Notes: generated by a model from the letters alone, not told the origin. A stretch of 64,000 bases of DNA from Heliophilum fasciatum (GCF_004341395.1 NZ_SLXT01000001.1:1-64000); one strand, 5' to 3'. Positions 41,902-50,656 are shown, numbered from the stretch's first letter. A program made the numbers and translations.

Positions 41902-42612
41902 ATGAAACGAAAAGCAATCGCTTCACTGATGGCGGCCATGCTCACCGGTTCGATCCTGACCGGCTGCGGCTCGTCTACCCCCAATACGCCGGCACCGGAG
42001 GCTCCGGCTCCGGCCCCTGCCGCCCCGAAGAACACCCCCGCACCGAATACGGCTTCCCCCAATGATACGGCCTCGCGCAACAACAAATATACGTCCGCAC
42101 CGGCCATGACGATCGATCCCGCCAAAAGCTATACGGCTTATGTGCAAACCAATAAAGGCAACTTTACCATCAAGCTCTTGGCCGCCGAAGCGCCTACGAC
42201 CGTCAATAACTTTGTCTTCCTGGCCCGCGACGGCTTTTTCAACGGCATTCGCTTTCATCGCATCATGAAAAATTTCATGATTCAAACGGGTGACCCCTTA
42301 GGCAACGGCACCGGTGGCCCCGGTTACACATTTAAAGATGAATTGCCGCCCAAAATCGCTTATGCGCCCGGCGTCGTCGCCATGGCCAATCGCGGCCCGA
42401 ACACGAATGGCAGCCAGTTCTTTATCTGCAACGGCGACAATGCCCGAAACCTGAATAAAACGCCCAATTATACCGTCTTTGGCCAAGTCACCGAAGGTAT
42501 GGATACAGTATTAAAGATCTCCGATACACCGGTACAAGCCGGACCGACCGGTGAATCCAGTAAACCAACAGAAAATGTAATCATCGAAAATATCACCATT
42601 GAAGAAAAATAA
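41902..42612 (+). CDS. Cyclophilin-type peptidyl-prolyl isomerase lipoprotein
   Basis: A 236-aa lipoprotein. A signal peptide ends in lipobox LTGCG (Cys at about residue 22), then a Pro/Ala-rich tether (about 25-65), then a cyclophilin domain with FVFLARDGFFNGIRFHRI, FMIQTGDPLGNGTGGPGY, MANRGPNTNGSQFFI and FGQVTEGMDTV. It should speed proline isomerisation and assist folding of proteins outside the membrane. The GAAAGGA ribosome site is about 12 nt from the ATG. It converges on the ThrE-type gene with only six nt between stops and no visible terminator. Confidence 0.93.
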   Translation: MKRKAIASLMAAMLTGSILTGCGSSTPNTPAPEAPAPAPAAPKNTPAPNTASPNDTASRNNKYTSAPAMTIDPAKSYTAYVQTNKGNFTIKLLAAEAPTTVNNFVFLARDGFFNGIRFHRIMKNFMIQTGDPLGNGTGGPGYTFKDELPPKIAYAPGVVAMANRGPNTNGSQFFICNGDNARNLNKTPNYTVFGQVTEGMDTVLKISDTPVQAGPTGESSKPTENVIIENITIEEK

Positions 42613-42618
42613 CCTGGA

Positions 42619-43836
42619 CTAGGGCCGGGTCTTCAGATAACGTACGACCGATGTAACCACAGCGACACCGGAGCCAATCGTGATCACACCGATTGCGCCT
42701 TGAAAGATCGAGCGAAAACCGTCGCCTAAGTCACCGACGGCTACGGCCAGCAAGGCATGGTAAAACCACAGGCCCGGTAGCAAGGGAACAAAACCACTGA
42801 TCACAAAGGCCGTCACTGGTAACCGCAACCAGCGCGCCAGCCACTCACTGGCGGCCGCCGCTGTCATAGCCCCTAAAAAAAGGGCCAGGGCAACCGGTGC
42901 ACCGTTGGAGATCGCTGAAAAGTGAACGGTACGGGCCAGTAAGGCCGCACAACCGGCAGCAGCAATCGAAGACGGCGGCCCTTGCTGATGCAAGTTAAAG
43001 AGTGCCCCGGCAAAGAATGCCAGCGCCACATCGAGCGCACCGTTACCGGTGCCTGCACCTGTCCATTCCGGCAACGTATGTAGGTACCCGGTCAAGGCCA
43101 GTACGGCGCCCACACCGCCAAAAAGTGCACCTGAGAGCGCCACGGACTCTAAGGCGCGGGTTGCACCGGCGATCAAATCGCCAGCAACAATGTCACGAAT
43201 CGAATTGGTTAAGTTGGCACCGGGCAGAGCTACCAGCACTACCCCGGTGATCACCGGCGCCGCATGATAAGGCATCAACGATTGACCGGCAATCGCCAGG
43301 GCAGCACTTACGGAGCCGATGACCAGTTCACGAAAGAAAGGGACTTGCGCAACGACCGGCAACTGACCGATCACACCAAAGACAAGGACCCCTACAACAA
43401 AAGCGGCCAAAAGGTCCAGCCCGTTGCCGCCATTGAGCAAAGAAAGCAGCGCCGTACTTGATGCCACCGCGCCGATATTGGCAGCCAGCACATACTGCCG
43501 CGGCTGTTCTTCCAAACGCCGGAGTTTTTCTATCGCTTCCTGTACCGTAATATCACCGGCAGCAAACTGCCGTGAAAGCTGATTGATCCCAGCGATATGC
43601 TTGACATTAAAGGCGCGCCGAGTAATCCGCCGTACCACAGTCCATGATTTGCCATTTTCATCGTAGTAACTGAAAATCATACCGGTCGGCGTACAGTAGG
43701 CGTTAATGTCTTTTAACCCCACCGCCTGCCCCATGCGCAGGATCGTCTCTTCCACCCGATAGATTTCCGCGCCTGCCGACAGGAGCAACTGTCCTGCCTT
43801 AACCACAAGATCAACGGAAGATACCACTACTTTCAC
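42619..43836 (-). CDS. ThrE-family threonine/serine exporter (fused two-domain form)
   Basis: A 405-aa membrane protein. The N-terminal half has the ThrE/DUF1212 pattern (LVVKAGQLLLSAGAEIYRVEETI ... YCTPTGMIFS) followed by about five membrane helices; the C-terminal half is the DUF3815-like ThrE_2 part (GCAALLARTV ... FVISGFVPLLPGLWFYHAL). In many Firmicutes these halves are separate genes (YjjP/YjjB type); here they are fused. Members export threonine, serine or small dicarboxylates; the substrate here is unknown. GTG 43836 follows AAGGAGAAGG. Confidence 0.88.
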   Translation of the reverse strand: MKVVVSSVDLVVKAGQLLLSAGAEIYRVEETILRMGQAVGLKDINAYCTPTGMIFSYYDENGKSWTVVRRITRRAFNVKHIAGINQLSRQFAAGDITVQEAIEKLRRLEEQPRQYVLAANIGAVASSTALLSLLNGGNGLDLLAAFVVGVLVFGVIGQLPVVAQVPFFRELVIGSVSAALAIAGQSLMPYHAAPVITGVVLVALPGANLTNSIRDIVAGDLIAGATRALESVALSGALFGGVGAVLALTGYLHTLPEWTGAGTGNGALDVALAFFAGALFNLHQQGPPSSIAAAGCAALLARTVHFSAISNGAPVALALFLGAMTAAAASEWLARWLRLPVTAFVISGFVPLLPGLWFYHALLAVAVGDLGDGFRSIFQGAIGVITIGSGVAVVTSVVRYLKTRP

Positions 43837-43909
43837 CTATCCTTCTCCTTGGGGGCCGTCACTGGCTTTATTCTAACAAGGAACTCAATATTGTGCCAAC
43901 GCCAAGATC

Positions 43910-43946
43910 AAGGACCTGTTTTCCGCCAGGAAAAGCAGGTCCTTTT
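43910..43946. other. Intergenic hairpin upstream of the ThrE-type gene
   Basis: Stem AAGGACCTG / CAGGTCCTT with a 17-nt loop that itself can pair (TTTTCC / GGAAAA). The T-run lies on the plus strand, where no gene precedes it; on the minus strand it could weakly end the ATPase-partner transcript. Confidence 0.45.
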
Positions 43947-43980
43947 AATGTACCGGCAATAAAAGAACGCCAATGCAAGA

Positions 43981-44946
43981 TTACTTAGGATAGCGCACTG
44001 TCGGCAATTTTTCACCGATATGGCCGATGATCGCCCCTTGACGCTCAGGATCGTCAGCAAAAAAGATGCGCCATTTTCCCGGCGTCAACCGTACATGCCA
44101 GGAAAAAAGCCGCCATTCGCCGTCCGGATCAAGAAAAGTATGCTCCTGCTCATAGCGCTGCAACGTTTCCGCAGTTTCCGGTGTCACTTTACTGCCAATC
44201 AAGGTCAGCGGCAAGGCCGATGCGGTATCCCTTTCCGCAGCGTTTTGAAAAGCCTGGTTCAGCGCATCGAGCCGCTTATAGATGGGTTGCAGCACTGCCG
44301 GATCACAAGCAGCCAATTGGTCTTGCACGCGGGGACAAAAGCGCAACGCCGGAAACAAGGCTTTGCGCCGCTGCCACAGTTCTTCGCCGGATGTAATTAA
44401 GGGCTTGCGTTCTTTCTCCATCCATTGCCGATGCTCCTGCAAATGGGCAAGCGAAGTAGCATGAGGAACCAGGACCTCTTCTTCTTCCAACTCCTCATCG
44501 TCGCGCAGCGCCATCATCTTCAAAAGCACTTCGTGCATATGCCAGCGTTCATGAGCAGGCAGGCTCACCGCTAACCCGCCAAACAGGTAGGCCGCCCCCA
44601 GGGCCAGCGCTTCCTGCCCGTCGAAGTTGAATTCCACACATCCCTGATCATGGTCAAGAGCCTGTAGAAAAGTACCTTTGCCGATGAGCGCTTTAAACAA
44701 CTGCTTTTTTTCCTTCTCCACGTGAGCATCATTAAGCCACCGCACCAAGGAATAGCCCGGCATAATCTCCAGCGCAAACAAGCTTTCCCGTGTGCGCAAT
44801 ACCCGCTCAGCCCCTTGAGCGATCGCAGCCCGGCAAACATCAAGCATCTGATCCATGACTTCTCGGCCTGCAAGTTCAACAGGCTCTTCAGGCCCTTCAG
44901 CCACACCCATATAAGTCGCCGACAGATCATTGAAAAACAGTTCCAT
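43981..44946 (-). CDS. Partner protein of the DUF3696-like ATPase, unknown function
   Basis: A 321-aa soluble protein I do not recognise. It is acidic in the middle (DDEELEEEEV near residue 160). The C-terminal ~55 residues (EWRLFSWHVRLTPGKWRIFF ... GAIIGHIGEKLPTVRYPK) have the strand pattern and IGHIGxxLPT ending that recall RelE/ParE-like toxin folds and HLPT-type proteins paired with ATPases. This likeness is a hint, not a match. The start is ATG 44946, with AAGGAGG six nt upstream, and overlaps the end of the ATPase gene by 20 nt, so both are made together. The longer frame from 44982 lies inside the ATPase gene. Confidence 0.6.
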   Translation of the reverse strand: MELFFNDLSATYMGVAEGPEEPVELAGREVMDQMLDVCRAAIAQGAERVLRTRESLFALEIMPGYSLVRWLNDAHVEKEKKQLFKALIGKGTFLQALDHDQGCVEFNFDGQEALALGAAYLFGGLAVSLPAHERWHMHEVLLKMMALRDDEELEEEEVLVPHATSLAHLQEHRQWMEKERKPLITSGEELWQRRKALFPALRFCPRVQDQLAACDPAVLQPIYKRLDALNQAFQNAAERDTASALPLTLIGSKVTPETAETLQRYEQEHTFLDPDGEWRLFSWHVRLTPGKWRIFFADDPERQGAIIGHIGEKLPTVRYPK

Positions 44947-46063
44947 GGGGGCCTCCTTCACTGGGCAAGTCCAGCAAGGCATCTAAACTTTTTTCCCACT
45001 GGTCAAAAAAACCGTCGGGCCAGACATCGAGGCGTCCTTGACGATCGATGCGCGGCGAGAGCACCTGATGGGTCATCTGATGCTTCTCAAAATAGTGAAT
45101 CGCCGTTTGTTCCGGTGCCAACACCCGCCGGCGAACGGCCAAACGAATGCCGTTTAAAACATGATCACTGTGGGTTTCCACGATCACCTGGACACCGCAA
45201 GCCGCTGCCATCGCCAGCAGTTGCCCCATTTGAAACTGTCCGGACGGATGGAGGTGCGCTTCCGGGTTCTCTAAGAGCAGCAAACCGTCAGGGCCGGTGA
45301 TCAACAGCACTAACAGCACAGGCAACGTATAACTGAGGCCAAAGCCGACATTGCAGGCACGAAAAGGCTGAGTCAGATCGCCACCTTCGGCAAAACGATA
45401 GCGCAAACTCACCAGATCCAGTTCTTGGTGCTCACTGACATTGATCCGAGCACCGGCGCTGACCATGGCCAACCACGCGTTGAGTTGATCGATCAATTGC
45501 AGGGAAACCGCTGCAGGATGGGCTAATTTTTGATTGACAATCGGTTCCTCACCAAAGGCGGCCAGGTAATGGGCCGCATATTCGCCTTGCGTACCAATCT
45601 GACGATGTTTGCGCACTTGCGTATTCGAGATATCAAAGGAAGTGCGCGGCCCCATCCGCTCGGCCATCAGATAATGACAGTGATCGCCAAAAAGGCTTTG
45701 CCGATAGATCCGCAAATCATCATTGACCGTTTGTACCGGCAGCACATCACCGTCCGGCTCATAACCAAAACGCCAACGTGCTTGGTGGCCTTCTTCCGTC
45801 TCCAGATTCATACCAATCTCTTCGATGGTGGCCCACTGATAAAGCACGTCCTGGCCCGCTCCAAGTGCCACCAAGTCCCCGTTCAAAAGCAATCCTTGAA
45901 CTTCCAGCATCTTTTTCATCGCCGACTGGCGCAAGAGCAGCAGCGATTGAATCACCGATGATTTGCCCATGCCATTGCGGCCGCAAAGCAACGTCAACGG
46001 AGCCAGCTTCCAAGTTTGATCGGCAAAACATTTGAAATGCAGTAGACGCAGTGAGGTTAACAT
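44927..46063 (-). CDS. AAA/ABC-type ATPase, DUF3696-like
   Basis: A 378-aa ATPase of the OLD/SMC-like group. Walker A is GRNGMGKSS (28-36), and Walker B with the following His is LLLLENPEAHLHPSGQ (about 257-272), then VIVETHSDHVLNGIRLAV as the H-loop region, all typical of DUF3696-type proteins. No TOPRIM nuclease or coiled-coil arm is present, so it is the short form. Such ATPases often pair with effector proteins in defence or toxin-like loci; here the partner overlaps by 20 nt. The function is unproven. ATG start with GGAGGTGTTGGC upstream. Confidence 0.82.
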   Translation of the reverse strand: MLTSLRLLHFKCFADQTWKLAPLTLLCGRNGMGKSSVIQSLLLLRQSAMKKMLEVQGLLLNGDLVALGAGQDVLYQWATIEEIGMNLETEEGHQARWRFGYEPDGDVLPVQTVNDDLRIYRQSLFGDHCHYLMAERMGPRTSFDISNTQVRKHRQIGTQGEYAAHYLAAFGEEPIVNQKLAHPAAVSLQLIDQLNAWLAMVSAGARINVSEHQELDLVSLRYRFAEGGDLTQPFRACNVGFGLSYTLPVLLVLLITGPDGLLLLENPEAHLHPSGQFQMGQLLAMAAACGVQVIVETHSDHVLNGIRLAVRRRVLAPEQTAIHYFEKHQMTHQVLSPRIDRQGRLDVWPDGFFDQWEKSLDALLDLPSEGGPHGTVFQ

Positions 46064-46145
46064 GCCAACACCTCCCCAATCAGCAGCAAAATTGCTTACG
46101 GTCCTGCTTATTCTTCCCCAACGCCCGCGCTCAATGTATAAAAAA

Positions 46146-46168
46146 AAGCACCCTGTTACAGGATGCTT
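46146..46168 (-). terminator. Terminator of the stressosome operon
   Basis: Stem AAGCATCCTG / CAGGGTGCTT (one mismatch) with a TAA loop and TTTTTTT on the minus strand, 22 nt beyond the histidine kinase stop. Confidence 0.8.
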
Positions 46169-46189
46169 ACAAAAAATGCATTAATCGCT

Positions 46190-47473
46190 TTAACCCCCAT
46201 CGGGGAGGATTAAAGGAATCGAAAACCAAAAAGTAGACCCTTGTCCTTCTTGACTGTTCATACCGATTTCGCCACCCATCAGTTCAACTAAGCACCGTGA
46301 GATGGCCAGGCCTAACCCTGTGCCGCCATAACGGCGGGTCATCGAACTATCGACTTGGCTGAATGGTTGAAATAATTTGTGCTTAACGTCAGCGGCCACC
46401 CCAATCCCGGTATCACGGATGGAAAAAAGCAGGATGCCCTTTTGCGGAGATTGCACCGTGACGACGATAGTGCCTTTTTCCGTAAATTTGATGGCATTGC
46501 CAATCAGATTGATCAAGACTTGATGCAAGCGCACGGGATCACCGTAGATCATCCGAATCGCTTCCAACTGATTATCGATGACAAAATCGATGCCTTTACG
46601 GCACGCCTCTTCATTCAACGGTTGGCAACAAGAGGCGAGCCGTTCAGACAGATCGAATTTCACACATTCTAAGTTCAGCCTACCGGCATCCAGCTCTGAA
46701 AAGTCCAGAATTTGATTGATGATTTGGAGCAGATCATAAGCGGACTTCAGCAAGGTATCGGACCAATCCTTTTGTTCTTGTTCCAGCGCTGTCATCATGA
46801 TCAATTCCGCCATGCCAATGATGCCGTTCATCGGCGTGCGCAACTCATGGCTCATTGTCGCCAAAAACTCGCTTTTCGCCCGGCTGGCCGCATTCGCTAA
46901 TTGCATCGCCCGCTGCAGTTCGGCATTACGCAGTGAAAGCTCATTGTTTTTTTCTTTAAGTTCCCATTCCCGTTGCTGCAAAAGCTCCATCGCTTCGGCC
47001 ATCTCATGGTTTTGCTGCTTTAATTCATCCAGCGCCGACCGCGGTTTTTCCATCCGCAAACTGGTTTGCCAGCTTAAAATCATATCGGCGGTAATCCCCC
47101 TGGCCGTGGGCGCGATGCGCTTGGCCAAGGTAATGCTCTGTCGATTATATCCATTTTGCTTTACTTGGTAGATATCAACAAGTCGCTCATACCGCACCGG
47201 ATTGGTATCTCTAAAAGAACCATCACCCATATAGGTCATGGCTTGAAAGCTAATCACGGCCTCCAGGTACTGCTGTCTCCCCTGTTCCGTGATTGAAAAG
47301 ACGATATCACCGTTACTGGCAGTCATCGCCAAGCGGACAATATCGGAAATCGCACTAATCCATCGTGTTCGATCATTTTCCGAAAAGCCAACTCTCTCGC
47401 CCAGCATGCGCGCATACTGGCGTATCGTTACAATATCTTGTTCATTGTTCAGCTCCATTTGAAGGATTAGCAT
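46190..47473 (-). CDS. Histidine kinase with RsbT-like N-terminal region
   Basis: A 427-aa soluble sensor kinase. Residues about 10-55 (DIVTIRQYARMLGERVGFSENDRTRWISAISDI, in part) follow the N-terminal half of RsbT-type kinases, but the following ATP-lid motifs of RsbT are absent. A coiled coil (about 145-190) leads to HisKA with the phosphorylation site SHELRTPMNGIIG and an intact HATPase domain (NLIGNAIKFTEKG, DTGIGV, YGGTGLGLAI). There is no membrane segment and no receiver domain. Last gene of the stressosome operon; start ATG 47473 with AGGAGG eight nt upstream. It probably senses the stressosome state and passes phosphate to an unlinked regulator. Confidence 0.85.
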   Translation of the reverse strand: MLILQMELNNEQDIVTIRQYARMLGERVGFSENDRTRWISAISDIVRLAMTASNGDIVFSITEQGRQQYLEAVISFQAMTYMGDGSFRDTNPVRYERLVDIYQVKQNGYNRQSITLAKRIAPTARGITADMILSWQTSLRMEKPRSALDELKQQNHEMAEAMELLQQREWELKEKNNELSLRNAELQRAMQLANAASRAKSEFLATMSHELRTPMNGIIGMAELIMMTALEQEQKDWSDTLLKSAYDLLQIINQILDFSELDAGRLNLECVKFDLSERLASCCQPLNEEACRKGIDFVIDNQLEAIRMIYGDPVRLHQVLINLIGNAIKFTEKGTIVVTVQSPQKGILLFSIRDTGIGVAADVKHKLFQPFSQVDSSMTRRYGGTGLGLAISRCLVELMGGEIGMNSQEGQGSTFWFSIPLILPDGG

Positions 47474-47485
47474 CGCGCACACCTC

Positions 47486-48502
47486 CTAGTTCTGCTGAAC
47501 AATCACGACGGTGACATCATCGGTATGCCGGCAATAATCACGATAAAGAACTGCGGCCTGCGTTGAACAAGCGTGACGCTGCAACCCGGGATACCCATTC
47601 CAATCCCAAGGATAACGCATCCCGTCGGAAGCCATCACGAGCCGTGCCCCCTCCGTCCAAGGATAGGTATTCTCCGCCCATTTACGGACATTGAGGCCGA
47701 CGATACCCTCGTGAGAAAGGCACCCCCACTCTTTCTCGGCGCTCACCACCCTGCCGATAATGTTACCAACTCCACAATAAGTAACGATTGCTCGCTCCAG
47801 ATCAATGGATGCTACCGCCACTGCCGCGCCGCGGGAATTACGCAGTGCTTCATGCATGGCTTGCACCGTCGCCAGCGGCGATGCCTCCGGCATCGTTGCT
47901 GCAACAGCTAACGCTTGCTGCGCGGCCTCCGCCGCCATTGCCCCATGACCGAGGCCGTCGACGACACTCACGGTGATTCCCCGGTAATCCTGATGAAGCA
48001 ACCACCCATCACCGCATTCCGTTTCTCCAGGCTTCGGTAAATGCACAACACCGTAATCGAACTTGTCCTGGTCGAGCCGTTCTTGTTGTCGATGCAAAAC
48101 TTTTGCTTGAATGATGGTTCCTTTTTGCGACTGTGAGTAAATATCCATCACCTGTGACAGTCGATGAATCGCCCCAAGTCCCGTTCCTGGACTGCCTGCC
48201 GTGGAAAAACCATCCTGTACTGCTTGTTCAACACAAGCAATACCTGGCCCTTTGTCAATACCCAACAATTCGATCTCCTGCTGTCCCCCATTGATAACAG
48301 GGCGCATTAAAATCTCCCCTCCTGAACGGGTATGCTTCAGAAGGTTCGTAGCCATCTCCGTTACGACAATGGAAGCTCCTTCGATCTCCAAAGCAGAATA
48401 GTCCATCAAACGGGCTAACTCACTAATGGCCCGCCGCACTTCACCAATCTGACTTGCATCGTCAAGCAGATATTTCCTTTGCCGGAGGTTCACATTCACC
48501 AT
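47486..48502 (-). CDS. ATP-binding SpoIIE-family phosphatase (RsbX-like, with HATPase domain)
   Basis: A 338-aa fusion. Residues about 1-135 form an RsbT/RsbW-type HATPase (VVTEMATNLLKHTRSG, DKGPGI, GSPGTGLGAIHRL). Residues about 150-338 form a PP2C-like SpoIIE/RsbX phosphatase (VSVVDGLGHGAMAAEAA, CGVGNI, MASDGM, DDVTVVIV). RsbX resets stressosomes by removing phosphates from RsbS and RsbR; the added kinase-like domain may allow switching or binding of RsbS-type proteins. ATG 48502 follows GAGGTGAGG. It sits between the rsbT-like gene and the histidine kinase. Confidence 0.87.
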   Translation of the reverse strand: MVNVNLRQRKYLLDDASQIGEVRRAISELARLMDYSALEIEGASIVVTEMATNLLKHTRSGGEILMRPVINGGQQEIELLGIDKGPGIACVEQAVQDGFSTAGSPGTGLGAIHRLSQVMDIYSQSQKGTIIQAKVLHRQQERLDQDKFDYGVVHLPKPGETECGDGWLLHQDYRGITVSVVDGLGHGAMAAEAAQQALAVAATMPEASPLATVQAMHEALRNSRGAAVAVASIDLERAIVTYCGVGNIIGRVVSAEKEWGCLSHEGIVGLNVRKWAENTYPWTEGARLVMASDGMRYPWDWNGYPGLQRHACSTQAAVLYRDYCRHTDDVTVVIVQQN

Positions 48503-48527
48503 TCCTCACCTCGATCCCGCCGGTCAT

Positions 48528-48923
48528 TTATATCCGCATGGCAATGATCACCCGTGTGCCTTGCCCTGGTGCCGACACAATCTCAAAATGATCAACTAAG
48601 CGCTTCGTTCCCGGCAAACCTATACCCATACCGGAGCCAGTGGTATAGCCGTCTTGCAATGCCTGTTCAATATCAGCAATACCAGGCCCCTGATCTTCAA
48701 AAATGATCTGGAATTCACGCCGCGGACCATCGATGGCCGAAAAAAATACGGTCCCTGTGCCTGCATAGACCAGGATATTCCGGGCCAGTTCGCTCGCCGC
48801 CGTCTGCATTTTGACCGTTTTTAAGGTGCTAAGTGCATACGTTGCCGCCCATTGACGCACCTTCTGGCGCACCCTGACAAGATCTTCTTCCACTGCAACC
48901 GGTACGATATCAATCACCTTCAT
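48528..48923 (-). CDS. rsbT: RsbT-like stressosome kinase
   Basis: A 131-aa GHKL-type serine/threonine kinase. It carries TAASELARNILVYAGTG (N-box), FEDQGPGI (G1) and GSGMGIGLPGTKRLVD (G2), closely following B. subtilis RsbT. It should phosphorylate the STAS domains of RsbS and RsbR under stress, leave the stressosome and activate a downstream partner. The start ATG 48923 lies inside the end of the rsbS-like gene (14-nt overlap), so the two are translationally coupled; a longer frame to 48950 is possible. Confidence 0.9.
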   Translation of the reverse strand: MKVIDIVPVAVEEDLVRVRQKVRQWAATYALSTLKTVKMQTAASELARNILVYAGTGTVFFSAIDGPRREFQIIFEDQGPGIADIEQALQDGYTTGSGMGIGLPGTKRLVDHFEIVSAPGQGTRVIIAMRI

Positions 48924-49305
48924 GGGCCTCATCGTCCGACTCAGCCTCAATTTTTCCCCATGCCCGCAAGCGTTCTATGGCCTTTTCCACGTTCAAGGCT
49001 GTATGAACACCACCCAGGGGCAATCCTAACTCCACAATGGTGATCGCTACCGCCGGCTGCATACCAACAACGAAGGTATGGGCATCCATCACCGCTGTCA
49101 TGGCCGCAATCGTGCCTAACATCCGCCCGATAAAGGAATCCACCATATCCAGTCCGGAAATATCGAGAATAACACCTTTGGCTTCCGTCGTTCGCACCAT
49201 GTTGGTAATATCTTTTTGCAAGTCCATGACCAGTTGGTCATGCATGTCCAGTTGAATCGTGACCAGCAAAAGATCACCGATTTTCAGAATCGGAATCCGT
49301 TCCAC
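48910..49305 (-). CDS. rsbS: RsbS-like stressosome scaffold protein
   Basis: A 131-aa single STAS domain. The conserved loop DISGLDMVDSFIGRML (about residues 49-64) contains the Ser that RsbT-type kinases phosphorylate. A short charged tail (EAESDDEAHEGD) follows the domain. With RsbR it should form the stressosome core that holds RsbT. It starts 11 nt after rsbR. Confidence 0.9.
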   Translation of the reverse strand: MERIPILKIGDLLLVTIQLDMHDQLVMDLQKDITNMVRTTEAKGVILDISGLDMVDSFIGRMLGTIAAMTAVMDAHTFVVGMQPAVAITIVELGLPLGGVHTALNVEKAIERLRAWGKIEAESDDEAHEGD

Positions 49306-49316
49306 TGCCCTCCCTC

Positions 49317-50183
49317 CTAGCGCTTGGCGTTATGTACAACCGTCAATTGACGCATATCAAAGGCCCATTTCAAGGCGCCAGCCAGTGTCGCTTTGGTTTT
49401 GATCTGCGAAAGATCGACACCAAGATGGACAATCGTCTGAGCGATTTCCGGGCGAATGCCGCTGATGATGCACTCTGCTCCCATCAACCGCGCGGCAGCC
49501 ATCGTCTTTAAGATGTGCTGAGCTACCAGCGTATCGACCAAGGGAACACCGGAGATATCGAGGATCGCGATGTCCGAATTCGACGACACGATTTCCTGCA
49601 ACAACGTTTCAGTGATCACTTGTGAACGGGAACTGTCTAACGTACCAATCAACGGAAGTACTAAAATTCCATCCCAGACCCGAATCACCGGTGTCGATAA
49701 ATCAAGCATCTCTTGCTGCTGCCGGAGAATGATCTCTTCCCGGGTTTTCACATAGGCACTGGTGGCGATCAGGGCCATCTCATCTAATGCATGAGTGATG
49801 GTCACAACTTCCGCAACAAAGCACCCAATATCGTCCGGCTGTTCTTGACGCAGTATTTCGATCAGCACGGTTTTTAAGGCAAACACGTAAGTAACTGTTT
49901 CCATCACCGAAAAACCGGTGCGCGTACGCTGAGCCGTAATTTCGGCCACCAAGTCAGCCACAGCTTGCCATTCAGGTTTGCGTACCGAAGCAAAGCCCAC
50001 TTGCCCTGCCGCATCTATCATTGCCTCAAAGAGATCATTAGATTGCCGGTAAAGTTCTCGTTCCCCAATTCGTTCATACATACCACGGTAACCGTTTTTT
50101 TGTTGGCTTTCGAGCCACATGCGCAAGATGTCGTCCCGCCGATTGCTAAAGATCCCGATGACCTTTTCCGCCCATTCGGACAT
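49317..50183 (-). CDS. rsbR: RsbR-like stressosome sensor
   Basis: A 288-aa RsbR paralogue. The N-terminal half (about 1-150) is a helical sensor domain of the RsbRD type, with no haem-binding His evident, and the C-terminal STAS domain (about 155-275) has DISGVPLVDTLVAQHIL with Thr at the phosphorylation position. Together with RsbS it forms the stressosome shell with sensor domains pointing outward. The signal it detects is unknown. First gene of the operon; ATG 50183 with AAAAGGAGG upstream. Confidence 0.88.
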   Translation of the reverse strand: MSEWAEKVIGIFSNRRDDILRMWLESQQKNGYRGMYERIGERELYRQSNDLFEAMIDAAGQVGFASVRKPEWQAVADLVAEITAQRTRTGFSVMETVTYVFALKTVLIEILRQEQPDDIGCFVAEVVTITHALDEMALIATSAYVKTREEIILRQQQEMLDLSTPVIRVWDGILVLPLIGTLDSSRSQVITETLLQEIVSSNSDIAILDISGVPLVDTLVAQHILKTMAAARLMGAECIISGIRPEIAQTIVHLGVDLSQIKTKATLAGALKWAFDMRQLTVVHNAKR

Positions 50184-50294
50184 CGTTATTGCCTCCTTTT
50201 CGAATCATTGAAGCCTCTTTTTATTGTGATAACATGATCATTCGCGCTTTTTGGCAACTATCCTGCTGAAATTTAAAAAAAGCATAATAAGTAC

Positions 50295-50329
50295 AAAAAA
50301 AGCACCCCGCTAACGGGATGCTTTTTTTT
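50295..50329 (-). terminator. Terminator after the tRNA cluster
   Basis: Stem AAGCATCCCG / CGGGGTGCTT (one mismatch) flanked by long A- and T-runs, 13 nt beyond the last tRNA. Its sequence is nearly the same as the terminator at 46146-46168. Confidence 0.8.
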
Positions 50330-50341
50330 CATCAAATAAGG

Positions 50342-50428
50342 TGGTGCGAGTGGCCGGACTCGAACCGGCACAGCCTTACGACCGGCAGATTTTAAGTCTG
50401 CTATGTCTACCTATTCCATCACACTCGC
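50342..50428 (-). tRNA. tRNA-Leu (anticodon UAA)
   Basis: An 87-nt class II tRNA with a 7-bp acceptor (GCGAGTG / CACTCGC), anticodon TAA in GACTTAAAATC, a long variable arm, the TTCGAGTCC T-loop, and an encoded CCA. Confidence 0.95.
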
Positions 50429-50546
50429 ATGATTTTGCCAGTGAAGACACCAGCGAAGAGGATTATAACACAAGCAGCCATCAAGGTCAATCGCTGATAG
50501 GCTGATAAGAAAAGCCGCTCCGGTGAGCGACTTGCTTACATTGTTA

Positions 50547-50621
<75 letters not shown>

Positions 50622-50656
50622 GATATTCACGTTGCACGAGGCAACGGAGTAAGCTA

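Noticed and set aside
46190-50183. Classic sigma-B operon
   Set aside because: No sigma factor, RsbV, RsbW or RsbU gene is present between the flanking terminators.
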